Shown piece after piece: positions 33,059 through 40,807 of a DNA stretch of 51,444 nucleotides (position 1 is the first letter of the stretch; each line of letters starts with the position of its first letter). The stretch is from the NCBI GenBank assembly GCA_900551945.1, contig URYE01000010.1:1-51444 (forward strand), given 5' to 3'. The DNA is from an uncultured Eubacterium sp. (GTDB lineage Bacteria > Bacillota > Clostridia > Lachnospirales > Lachnospiraceae). The notes under the pieces are model-generated. The model searched no databases. It was not told where the DNA came from and saw nothing but the letters and a program-made list of their open reading frames with translations. A program made the position numbers and the translations under genes.

Positions 33059-35131
33059 ATGAAAGAATTTAATACTCAAGACATTAGGAACATTGTAATC
33101 TTAGGAGGAAGTGGAAGCGGTAAGACAACACTAGCAGAAGCCGCAGCATTTGCAACAGGAAAGACTAATAAGCTTGGAAGTATTCAAGATAAGAATACTA
33201 TAAGTGACTATGATAAGCAGGAGAAGAAAAGGGGATTTTCTATCGGCTTGTCAGTTGTTCCAGTTATCTGGAATGATTGCAAGATTAATTTTATTGATAC
33301 TCCTGGTGGAATAGATTTTTCTGGTGAAAGAGAAGCGGCAGCAGATATAGCTGATGGTGCAGTTATTGTAGTCAATGGTAAGCGTGGACTTGACAATGCA
33401 ACATTTATGGCTTGGAAGTTGTGTGACAAATACAAGTTGCCACGAATTATATTTGTAACGGGCATGGATGATGACAATGCAAGTTATAGACAGATAGTAG
33501 AAGAATTAACAGAAAAATATGGCAATATAATAGCACCATTTCATATGCCAATAAGACAAGAGCAAAGGCTTATAGGATATGCTGATATTACAAGAATGAA
33601 AGCTAGAAAGTTCAATGGTATTGCTAAGTTTGAAGATATTGAAATACCAGACTATTGTATGGATTACCTTAAAAAGTACAAGGATATTCTTGATGAAGCA
33701 GTTGCTTCTTCAGATGAAGACAAGATGGATAAGTTCTTTAGTGGTGAAGAATTTACACAAGTAGAGATGGACGCAGGACTTAAGGCGGATTGTGTAGATG
33801 GAAGTATTGTTCCTATTACTATAGGTTCTGGTCTTCATGTACATGGTGTATGTATGCTTATGGATTGTATTACAAAGTATATGCCAGCTCCGTATATGAT
33901 TAAGACAGGAATTAATGTAAAGACAAATAAGCTGTTTGACTGTTATTACGATAGAAATTCATTTACAGTAGCCAAAGTGTTTAAGACAATATCAGACCCT
34001 TACATTGGAAAATATTCTATTGTAAAGGTATACTCAGGCGAGATAAGGCCTGATATGAATATATTTAATCCATTGTTTGATATGGAACAAAAGATTGGTA
34101 GAGTATATTATATAAGTGGTTCGGAATTTGAAGCTACTAATAGAATAATAGCCGGTGACATAGGTGCAATTCCTAAGCTTGTAAATGTATCAACAGCCGA
34201 TACTATTTCAACAAAGGAAGTGCCTATAAAGTTTACTAAGCCAGAATATGAAAAGCCTTATACATATAAGAGAATAGTTGCTGATAATAAGAAAGATGAA
34301 GAAAAGTTATTACCAGCAATAACAAAGCTTATAGAAGAAGATATAACACTAAAGACGGTTAATGATGCAGTTAATTCGCAACAGCTTATAGCAGGAATTG
34401 GAGAGCAACAGCTTTCAATATTTGAAGATAAGTTAAAGGATAAGTATAATTTAAGTATACATCTTGAAGCACCTAAAATTGCATATAAAGAAACAGTATG
34501 TGCAGAAGTGTCAGCAAGGGGTAGATATAAGAAGCAGTCTGGTGGTCATGGTCAGTTTGGGGATGTAGTGATGACATTTGGGCCATCAGGAGATAGAGAG
34601 CAGTCATATACTTTTGAAGAACAGATAGTTGGTGGTGCAGTTCCTAAAAATTATTTTAGTGCTGTAGAAAAAGGCGTTCAAGAAAGTGTTAAGAGTGGGC
34701 TTTTAGCAGGATATCCAGTAGTTGGTTTAAAGGCTGTGCTTACAGATGGTTCTTATCACCCAGTAGATTCAAGTGATAATGCGTTTAAGATGGCAGCAAT
34801 TATGGCATTTAAAGAGGCGTATTTTAAGGCACAGCCTATAATATTAGAGCCAATTGCAGCAGTAAAGATTTATGTGCCATCTAAGTATACGGGTGATGTT
34901 ATAAGCGACTTAAAGACAAGACGAGCAAGAGTAATTGGCATGGTGCCACAAGACGATGGTGATTCATATATTCAAGCAGATATTCCAATGGCGCTTCTTG
35001 ACGGATACCTTGCAAGACTTCGTTCACTAAGCGAAGGTTGTGGTAGGATTGAATATGAGCTTTCAAGATACGGCAAAGCCCCAGATGATGTGGCTAAGAA
35101 GTTAGAAGAAGAATACAAGTCACAGCAGTAA
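33059..35131 (+). CDS. EF-G paralogue (translation-factor GTPase-like) with degenerate G motifs
   Basis: A 690-residue protein with the whole EF-G layout: GTP-binding domain I, beta-barrel domain II (about 300-390), domain III (AITKLIEEDITLK), domain IV (GRYKKQSGGHGQFGDVVMTF) and domain V (EPIAAVKIYVPSKYTGDVISDL). G1 is GGSGSGKTT (16-24). G3 is DTPGG (80-84), so the catalytic histidine of PGH is replaced by Gly. G4 is TGMDDD (134-139) in place of NKMD. This separates it from the housekeeping fusA and from tetracycline-resistance proteins. It belongs to the EF-G-like paralogues frequent in Clostridia, role unknown. ATG 33059 has GGAG 6 nt upstream. Confidence 0.88.
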   Translation: MKEFNTQDIRNIVILGGSGSGKTTLAEAAAFATGKTNKLGSIQDKNTISDYDKQEKKRGFSIGLSVVPVIWNDCKINFIDTPGGIDFSGEREAAADIADGAVIVVNGKRGLDNATFMAWKLCDKYKLPRIIFVTGMDDDNASYRQIVEELTEKYGNIIAPFHMPIRQEQRLIGYADITRMKARKFNGIAKFEDIEIPDYCMDYLKKYKDILDEAVASSDEDKMDKFFSGEEFTQVEMDAGLKADCVDGSIVPITIGSGLHVHGVCMLMDCITKYMPAPYMIKTGINVKTNKLFDCYYDRNSFTVAKVFKTISDPYIGKYSIVKVYSGEIRPDMNIFNPLFDMEQKIGRVYYISGSEFEATNRIIAGDIGAIPKLVNVSTADTISTKEVPIKFTKPEYEKPYTYKRIVADNKKDEEKLLPAITKLIEEDITLKTVNDAVNSQQLIAGIGEQQLSIFEDKLKDKYNLSIHLEAPKIAYKETVCAEVSARGRYKKQSGGHGQFGDVVMTFGPSGDREQSYTFEEQIVGGAVPKNYFSAVEKGVQESVKSGLLAGYPVVGLKAVLTDGSYHPVDSSDNAFKMAAIMAFKEAYFKAQPIILEPIAAVKIYVPSKYTGDVISDLKTRRARVIGMVPQDDGDSYIQADIPMALLDGYLARLRSLSEGCGRIEYELSRYGKAPDDVAKKLEEEYKSQQ

Positions 35132-35174
35132 TTAATTAAAACTTTATTAGGCAAGTGCTATATTATATTTTAAT

Positions 35175-35208
35175 TTATGTGAACAATGAGCCAAAATCTG
35201 TATGTGCA
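35175..35208 (+). repeat. short intergenic repeat, copy 2 (TTAT..GAACAA..TGCA type)
   Basis: A 34-nt stretch, TTATGTGAACAATGAGCCAA continuing to TATGTGCA, aligned with 27654-27686 and 37854-37887. It lies just after the EF-G-like gene. Confidence 0.45.
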
Positions 35209-35371
35209 TATTTATTATAAAAATGTGAGAAATCCGACTTCTTTAGATATGTGATGATAGCACGAATGTATAAAGTTATGGTTGCTTAATTTGAATAATA
35301 TGTTATAACAAATACAAGTTTTAAGTAGGAGTATCTATCAGATATCAGAGAGTTAGTAGGAGGTGTTTTTT

Positions 35372-35782
35372 ATGGTTGAGTATAAGAAAAGCTATAGTGG
35401 TTTAGTATTAATAATAGCATTGTATGCAGTATTAATGCTAGGTGTTGTATTCATACCAAATATTAGTGCAAGATTTGCGAATGTTTTAATATTAAATGGT
35501 ACGAATTTGTGGATTGCGTTTTTAAGTTGGGTAATTTACAAGACAGAAAGAATATACTGGTTTACTGGAATTGACTATAACAAAGCACTAAATGTTCCTT
35601 CACAAAGCAGAAAAGAATATGCTTTAAAGCATTTTCAAAGATTTGGCTTGTTTACAGCTGCATTTATTGTGTATTCAATAATATCTTGTGTTAGTGGAAT
35701 GTCAGTGTGGTGGGATATTAATATTGAAATGGTTGGAATTATTGGTGTAGCATTTAGTACAATTGGAATTAAGTTGGAGTAA
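35372..35782 (+). CDS. four-TM hypothetical membrane protein
   Basis: A 136-residue protein from ATG 35372, which has a perfect AGGAGGT 7 nt upstream. Hydrophobic helices are at about 9-28 (SGLVLIIALYAVLMLGVVFI), 38-55 (VLILNGTNLWIAFLSWVIY), 88-108 (FGLFTAAFIVYSIISCVSG) and 117-130 (IEMVGIIGVAFSTIGI). The cytoplasmic loop between helices 2 and 3 contains YKTERIYWFTGIDYNKAL, a motif-like segment with several aromatics. I do not recognise the family. The gene stands alone and is followed by the long hairpin at 35813. Confidence 0.7.
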   Translation: MVEYKKSYSGLVLIIALYAVLMLGVVFIPNISARFANVLILNGTNLWIAFLSWVIYKTERIYWFTGIDYNKALNVPSQSRKEYALKHFQRFGLFTAAFIVYSIISCVSGMSVWWDINIEMVGIIGVAFSTIGIKLE

Positions 35783-35812
35783 TTTTTGTATTTTACTCTG
35801 GGAAGTTTTTTG

Positions 35813-35969
35813 AAGCTAGAAGTAGGCTATCAGCAAACACACACCAGTGAAAGTACAGCCCCCTATATTTGTATGCTATTATCGAACAAATATGTTCGCT
35901 ATTGTCACACAAATATAGGTGGTTGTTTTTTCAATGGTGCATTTATTGATGATAGCCTACTTCTAGCTT
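35813..35969. terminator. very long bidirectional hairpin with a recurrent core
   Basis: A perfect 20-bp outer stem (AAGCTAGAAGTAGGCTATCA at 35813-35832 with 35950-35969) continues as an imperfect stem to the inner CCTATATTTGT/ACAAATATAGG pairing. The core from 35875 reads GCTATTATC, then hairpin GAACA-AATA-TGTTC, then GCTATTGTCACAC. The same core, with compensatory changes in the small hairpin, occurs at 10611-10646. It separates the convergent genes at 35372 and 36029. Confidence 0.8.
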
Positions 35970-36028
35970 ATGCAACTTTTTTGGCATAAAATATAAAAAT
36001 TGGTGTGTTGATGGGGCTATTTTCCACA

Positions 36029-36265
36029 TCAATCCCCCATCAGCGACATAATCTGTGGCAGTAGTTGTAGTTCTTGTGGTGATAGTTGGTCTTTTATCTG
36101 GTCTATTATAAGAAGCATATCGTCTTTTGTAAAAGTTATTCCCGCTTGTTTGGCTTTTTGACTGATAGCAAGTACAAGTGGAAGCATTTCGTTAAGGCTT
36201 TTTCCTTTAGCCATAGTTTTAAATTCATTAATTATAAGTTGTTTTCTAAAGTCTAAATCAGACAT
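36029..36265 (-). CDS. small helical hypothetical protein
   Basis: A 78-residue protein, all helical by pattern: MSDLDFRKQLIINEFKTM, KSLNEMLPLVLAISQKAK, then a basic-acidic helix ending LSPQELQLLPQIMSLMGD. It has no cysteines and no membrane helix. AAAGGAG lies just upstream of the ATG on the minus strand. It is the second gene of a two-gene minus-strand unit after the Pro-rich protein; both end in a similar LSPQ/LSPKQQ helix (LSPQELQLL here, LSPKQQEIY there), suggesting related roles. The function is unknown. Confidence 0.65.
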   Translation of the reverse strand: MSDLDFRKQLIINEFKTMAKGKSLNEMLPLVLAISQKAKQAGITFTKDDMLLIIDQIKDQLSPQELQLLPQIMSLMGD

Positions 36266-36319
36266 AATACTCCTTTATAAATATAATTTTTTATCTATTC
36301 TATTATACAATATACAAAA

Positions 36320-37186
36320 TTATGCGTTTTCCTTAGAAAAGTCTATGCCATCTAGTTGGTTAAGAAAGCTGTTATATATTTCTTGTTGCTTAGGCGAAAG
36401 CATATTTTGAAGCATACGTTCAGTAGGATTAGGTGGTGGTGGTTTTTTAGGGGGATTATTAGGTGGTGGTTTAGGGATAGGCGGATTAGGTGGCGGTGTA
36501 TCAGGTTGATGGTGTGGCGGTTTAGGTGGTGGTATATCTGGTTTGTGATGTGGTGGTTTAGGTGGTGTTGTATCTGGTTTGTGATGTGGTGGTTTAGGTG
36601 GTGGTACATCTGGCTTGTGTGGTGGTGGCGGTTTAGGTGGATTGTTAGCCTTTTCGCTTGGTTCTTTATTTCTAGGCGGAGTGTTATTATTAGGAGTGTA
36701 AATATTGCTGATATTTTTTAACATTTCAGGGTCAATAGAAAAATTAAGAGATTTTGCAATATTTATAATATTGTTAAAATCAATGTTTTGAGAATTATCA
36801 GTATCATTTGAAAATAAAATACCACTCTTATTTAAAAGGTTTATGACATCAGACATTTTGGAAAATTGCTTATAATTTTTAATAAAACCAACATAATTTT
36901 CAGGACAGTAAGGCATGATTGTGTTAATAATCTCATCGTTGCATAAGATATTATCAAGAGAACTATATAAAGTTATAATTGGGCTATTTACACAGCTTCT
37001 TATTGTGCAGAAATTCTTAGTATCACTAAAAAAGTCCATAGTTTGTCTAAGCTCATTAATTCTAATAATAAGTGCGAGATTTTTTTGTAAATCAAAGTCA
37101 AGAAATGGCAGAATAGCCTTTAACATTTGTAAAGACTGATTTATTGTTAATATATCAAAAAGAGTTATTGGTGTTTTCTTATCCAT
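36320..37186 (-). CDS. Pro-rich repeat protein of unknown function
   Basis: A 288-residue protein from ATG 37186 (GGAG 6 nt upstream; an earlier in-frame start at 37255 has no ribosome binding site). Residues 1-170 are helical and hydrophobic-patterned (TLFDILTINQSLQMLKAILP, then IIRINELRQTMDFFSD). Residues about 180-260 form a Pro-rich region with a 12-residue unit KPPHHKPDxxPP repeated about four times. The C-terminal 30 residues (RMLQNMLSPKQQEIYNSFLN) are helical again. There is no signal peptide or membrane helix, so it is probably cytoplasmic or spore-associated. The repeat DNA is a 36-bp tandem array and may vary in copy number. Confidence 0.7.
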   Translation of the reverse strand: MDKKTPITLFDILTINQSLQMLKAILPFLDFDLQKNLALIIRINELRQTMDFFSDTKNFCTIRSCVNSPIITLYSSLDNILCNDEIINTIMPYCPENYVGFIKNYKQFSKMSDVINLLNKSGILFSNDTDNSQNIDFNNIINIAKSLNFSIDPEMLKNISNIYTPNNNTPPRNKEPSEKANNPPKPPPPHKPDVPPPKPPHHKPDTTPPKPPHHKPDIPPPKPPHHQPDTPPPNPPIPKPPPNNPPKKPPPPNPTERMLQNMLSPKQQEIYNSFLNQLDGIDFSKENA

Positions 37187-37461
37187 GATTATCTCCATTT
37201 CTTTGAAATCTATATGATAAGCTACTGAATTATAAACGTGACATACTCTTAACACTAATGTGTGATATATATATGATAGAAATAATAAGAATAGTACTTA
37301 ATACAAGTCTAAAAATTAAATCTAAAGATATATAGTAGCTACTATAATATTAATAGATATTTATATTTAACAATATATTAGCACTAATTACTAAAATAAA
37401 GTTTAAACATATCAAAATAAGTAAAAATATATAATTAGTAATGAAATGGGGCGTATAAAAT

Positions 37462-37686
37462 ATGCAAAATAATAAAAAATTCAGTCAATGGCTAAAAGTC
37501 TTATCACAAAATAATAATAAATCATGTCTTTTTGAAAAATCTATAAATAAAAAAGATATAGTTAATAATAGAAAAACTAAAATTAAACAGCAGGAAAATG
37601 AAAACTATATAGTAGTTGAAGATGAGAATACTATTTACGAAATAGACAAAAGATGTCTAGAAAATATAAAAAACATTAAAAAGTGA
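37462..37686 (+). CDS. small Lys/Asn-rich hypothetical protein
   Basis: A 74-residue, strongly basic protein (MQNNKKFSQWLKVLSQNNN at the start; NYIVVEDENTIYEIDKRCLE near the end). GGGG lies 10 nt before the ATG. There is no membrane helix; two cysteines. It is divergent from the Pro-rich gene and convergent with the Gly/Cys-rich gene across a strong terminator. The C-terminal VVEDENTIYEIDKRC resembles a small beta-hairpin motif but I cannot assign a family. Confidence 0.55.
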   Translation: MQNNKKFSQWLKVLSQNNNKSCLFEKSINKKDIVNNRKTKIKQQENENYIVVEDENTIYEIDKRCLENIKNIKK

Positions 37687-37802
37687 GTAATTAAAAAACG
37701 AGTGAAAAGTTTACTTATTTAGTTTAGATGTTGGATGATATTACCAATGTATATAAGAATTTAACGAGCTTTAACTGTTGTAGTATCAGCAAATAAATAA
37801 GA

Positions 37803-37851
37803 AAACCGGCTCTCAAAGTTATAATTAAAACATAACTTTGGGAGTCGGTTT
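37803..37851. terminator. bidirectional terminator
   Basis: AAACCGGCTCTCAAAGTTAT (37803-37822) pairs over 20 bp (with G-U pairs) with 37832-37851, flanked by A and T runs. It lies between convergent genes. Confidence 0.85.
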
Positions 37852-37853
37852 AT

Positions 37854-37887
37854 TTATGCGAACAACGAACTAAAGCTCGTGTTTGCA
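37854..37887 (+). repeat. short intergenic repeat, copy 3 (TTAT..GAACAA..TGCA type)
   Basis: A 34-nt stretch, TTATGCGAACAACGAACTAA continuing to GTTTGCA. GCGAACA and TGTTTGC can pair, as can CGA and TCG inside, making a clear hairpin. It aligns with copies at 27654 and 35175. Confidence 0.45.
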
Positions 37888-37915
37888 CAAGATTTAAAGC
37901 TTGTTGTAATAATTT

Positions 37916-37940
37916 GAGAAACTTTCAGAGGGAGTTTCTC
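37916..37940 (-). terminator. hairpin downstream of the Gly/Cys-rich gene
   Basis: GAGAAACT (37916-37923) pairs perfectly with AGTTTCTC (37933-37940) around a 9-nt loop, 26 nt past the stop of the minus-strand gene. There is no clear T-run on the minus strand. Confidence 0.4.
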
Positions 37941-37965
37941 ATAGCTTAAAAACTCTTTGCATTAA

Positions 37966-38223
37966 TTAGTTGCAACCACATCCACAACCGCAGTCATTAT
38001 TTGATGAACCATTACAGCCACCGCAGAATAAAAGAATAAGAATAATCCATAAGCAACTGTTATTGTCACCACAACCGCCGCCACAGCCGCCAAATCCATT
38101 TCCACAGCCGCCGCAAAGAAGTAAAAGAATAATAATCCATGTGCAAGAATTACAGCCTCCGAAGTTGTTTAATCCTCCGCAATCGCCACATCCACCACAA
38201 TTTGTTGCTGCTAAATCACTCAT
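37966..38223 (-). CDS. Gly/Cys-rich small protein with two hydrophobic segments
   Basis: An 85-residue protein containing 16 cysteines and many glycines. The pattern is an internal duplication: NSCTWIIILLLLCGGCGNG and NSCLWIILILLFCGGCNG are two copies of a Cys-flanked hydrophobic segment, separated and followed by CGG/CGC clusters, ending DCGCGCGCN. The ribosome binding site GGAGGAAAT before ATG 38223 is excellent. Proteins of this composition occur in sporulating clostridia and may be spore-coat or cortex associated, or membrane-embedded metal binders; that is inference. A bacteriocin-type leader or double-Gly cleavage site is not evident. Confidence 0.7.
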   Translation of the reverse strand: MSDLAATNCGGCGDCGGLNNFGGCNSCTWIIILLLLCGGCGNGFGGCGGGCGDNNSCLWIILILLFCGGCNGSSNNDCGCGCGCN

Positions 38224-38441
38224 TTTATTTCCTCCGAAATATCATATACAATAAAATAATATGTAGAAATGCTTGTATGTGTTACTTAATAAATTTATTA
38301 AAATTTAAAAATGGAAATTATTTATTTGATTATTTTTATTGCATTATTTAAAGCTTTGTTATATTATCTAACTTAGTATGATTATGACAATTAAAAGAAA
38401 ATCAAGGTTATAAACAGCAGTTTATAATGTGGAGGAGATTT

Positions 38442-39494
38442 ATGAAGGTATCAGTTATTATTCCATCACTTAATCCAGATAATAAGCTGGTTAGTGTTGT
38501 GGGTTCTCTGATTGAAAAAGGATTTGATGATATTATTCTTGTAAATGATGGAAGTGACAGTAAGCACATGGCTCCATTTGAAAAGGTATCAGCTTATCCA
38601 CAGTGCACAATACTTACGCATGAAGTTAATAAGGGAAAAGGCAGAGGATTAAAAACAGCATTTGAATATTGTCTTAAGAATAGAAAAGATATTGACGGAG
38701 TTGTTACAGTTGATGGAGATAATCAGCACAAAGCAGACGACATTTACAAGTGTTGCAAGGCAATGGTAGAAGCTAAAGACAAAGTAGTGCTTGGTGTTAG
38801 AGATTTCTCAGAAGAAGATGTTCCATTTAAGAGCAGATTTGGCAATAATATGACAAGCTTTGTGTTTAAGTTTGCGTGTGGTCTTAATATTTCAGATACA
38901 CAGACTGGATTAAGGGCAATTCCATATCAGTATCTTAAGACTTTTTGTGAAGTAAAGGGAGAACGCTTTGAATATGAAACTAACATGTTATTAGAATTAA
39001 AGCAAAGCCATATAGGTTTTTTAGAAGTTCCAATTGAAACTGTATACATAGAAGAAAATGCTTCAACACATTTTAACCCTATAAAAGACTCTCTTAAAAT
39101 ATATGGAGTTATTTTTAAGTTCTTATTTAGTTCTTTGGCATCTTCACTTATAGATTTAGGTATGTTTACTGTTATAGAAGCTCTTTTGTTAGGCAGAGTA
39201 AGTAATTCACTTAGAATATTTACTGCTACAGCAGGAGCAAGAGTTATATCATCATTGTTTAACTATTCTTTTAATAGAAAAGCAGTATTTAAGTCTTCTG
39301 GAAGCATAAAAGGTTCTATTGTAAAATATTACATACTTTGTGTATTACAACTTTGTGTATCATATATGCTTGTGTATGCAGTTACAAGTCTATTGTCTTT
39401 AGGTTCTGTAATGACAGTAGTAGCTAAGGCAATAATTGATACTATTTTGTTTGTAATAAGTTTTCAGATACAGAGAAGATGGGTGTTTAAGTAA
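38442..39494 (+). CDS. GT2 glycosyltransferase fused to GtrA membrane domain
   Basis: A 350-residue protein. The N-terminal domain (1-215) is a GT-A fold of dolichyl-phosphate mannosyltransferase type: VIIPSLNPDNKLVSVV, ILVNDGSDS, GVVTVDGDNQHKADDI with the DxD-like metal motif, and DTQTGLRAIP. The C-terminal 120 residues form a GtrA-type domain with four membrane helices (FLFSSLASSLIDLGMFTVIE, ARVISSLFNYSFNRKAVF and others, ending QIQRRWVFK). Such proteins glycosylate a polyprenyl phosphate or move it across the membrane for cell-surface glycan synthesis. ATG 38442 has GGAGGA upstream. It leads a three-gene unit with the two genes after it. Confidence 0.9.
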   Translation: MKVSVIIPSLNPDNKLVSVVGSLIEKGFDDIILVNDGSDSKHMAPFEKVSAYPQCTILTHEVNKGKGRGLKTAFEYCLKNRKDIDGVVTVDGDNQHKADDIYKCCKAMVEAKDKVVLGVRDFSEEDVPFKSRFGNNMTSFVFKFACGLNISDTQTGLRAIPYQYLKTFCEVKGERFEYETNMLLELKQSHIGFLEVPIETVYIEENASTHFNPIKDSLKIYGVIFKFLFSSLASSLIDLGMFTVIEALLLGRVSNSLRIFTATAGARVISSLFNYSFNRKAVFKSSGSIKGSIVKYYILCVLQLCVSYMLVYAVTSLLSLGSVMTVVAKAIIDTILFVISFQIQRRWVFK

Positions 39495-39521
39495 ATATAT
39501 TTTGTTAGAATGGAGAATGGA

Positions 39522-40784
39522 ATGGCAGATAGAAAGAATGTCGAAGATTTAGAATTTTTAGAAGTTGAAGATATAGAAGAAGCATCAGAAAATATTGTAA
39601 ATTCTTATACTTCAACAGATAATTCTAATTCTGAAAGAATACATAATGCAGGTATTGCTAAAAATGTTGAAAAATACACAGAAGAAGACGATAGCTTAAC
39701 ACAAGAAAGAAAAAATACAGAGCAAAGAAGACAAGCTTCAGAAAAAAGAACACAAGCACCACGAAAACGTAGACGTAAAAAGAAGTCGAGAATTAAGAAT
39801 CCAGTACTTCGTTGGGTATGCAGAGTATTGGTAACAGTTGTTGTAACACTTGCCATACTTTGTGTTGGTTTATATGGAGTTATGGCAATCCTTACATTTG
39901 GTCCATCAAAGACAGCAAAAGAACAGTTTGTTATGTCAGTTCAAGAAACAAGTGCTATAGGTTTTCTTGCTAACTGGTTTTGTTCAGAAGAAGAAATAAA
40001 GCAGATTAAAGAAAGAAACTCTGTAAAAGATACAGATGAAGTAACAGATGCAAGTCTTGTTAATGTTGATGCTGCTGCGTCTAATGAAGATATACCGGAT
40101 ATACAGGTGGTTGACGTAAAAGGTGCAACATACAGAGGTAAGCTTATGATAGTCAAAGACCCATCAAGGTTATTTGTTGGAACAATAGATGACTTTGGCA
40201 ATAAGCAAGGTACAGTTGTAGCTGATATTGCAGCAAGATATAATGCTGTAGCAGGTGTAAATGGTGGAGAATTTGTAGATGGCGAAACAACATATACAGG
40301 TATGCCAGTAGGACTTGTTATGGTAAATGGAGAAGTGCTAAATGGCGATGCAAATACAACATACCATGTAACAGGTATTACATTTGATAATAAACTTGTT
40401 GTTGGTAATATGACTGCAGCTCAGGCAAAGGAAAAAAATATAAGAGATTGCGTAAGTATAAGTAATTCCATAGGACCTTTCCTTGTAATAAATGGTGAAG
40501 CTCAAGATGTAGCTGGTCTTGGTGGAGGAATTAACCCTCGTACTGCAGTAGGTCAGACAGCAGACGGTTCTATATTACTTCTTGCTGTCGATGGAAGACA
40601 GGCAAACAGTCTTGGTGCGTCATTCTCAGACCTTCAAGATATTATGCTTCAATATGGTGCTGTTAATGCGTCTACAATGGACGGTGGTACATCAACACAG
40701 ATGTACTATGAGGGCGAAGTTATTAATACACCTTATTCACCAACAGGTCCTAGAGCTTGTCCAACAGCATTTTTAATTAAGTAG
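39522..40784 (+). CDS. phosphodiester glycosidase family (NAGPA-like) membrane-anchored protein
   Basis: A 420-residue protein. An acidic N-terminal tail (1-60) and a very basic stretch (RKRRRKKKSR) precede a single membrane helix (VLVTVVVTLAILCVGLYGV, about 108-126). The extracytoplasmic domain from about 200 is the phosphodiester glycosidase (PF09992) fold: AGVNGGEFVDG, NPRTAVGQTADGSILLLAVDGR and the active-site-like ASTMDGGTSTQMYY (NLDGGGSST in relatives). NAGPA-type proteins uncap GlcNAc-1-phosphodiesters; in bacteria they probably trim cell-wall glycans. The start is ATG 39522 (GGAG 6 nt upstream) and not 39510. Confidence 0.85.
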   Translation: MADRKNVEDLEFLEVEDIEEASENIVNSYTSTDNSNSERIHNAGIAKNVEKYTEEDDSLTQERKNTEQRRQASEKRTQAPRKRRRKKKSRIKNPVLRWVCRVLVTVVVTLAILCVGLYGVMAILTFGPSKTAKEQFVMSVQETSAIGFLANWFCSEEEIKQIKERNSVKDTDEVTDASLVNVDAAASNEDIPDIQVVDVKGATYRGKLMIVKDPSRLFVGTIDDFGNKQGTVVADIAARYNAVAGVNGGEFVDGETTYTGMPVGLVMVNGEVLNGDANTTYHVTGITFDNKLVVGNMTAAQAKEKNIRDCVSISNSIGPFLVINGEAQDVAGLGGGINPRTAVGQTADGSILLLAVDGRQANSLGASFSDLQDIMLQYGAVNASTMDGGTSTQMYYEGEVINTPYSPTGPRACPTAFLIK

Positions 40785-40807
40785 TAATGGAAAGGCATGG
40801 TATTAAA

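Noticed and set aside
36500..36615. Regular ~36-bp direct repeats resembling a CRISPR array
   Set aside because: The units are contiguous without unique spacers, stay in frame and encode KPPHHKPD repeats; no cas genes are present.
36356..36721. 121-residue Trp/Arg-rich plus-strand ORF
   Set aside because: It is the antisense of the Pro-rich repeat region (Pro/His codons read as Trp/Arg); no start signal.
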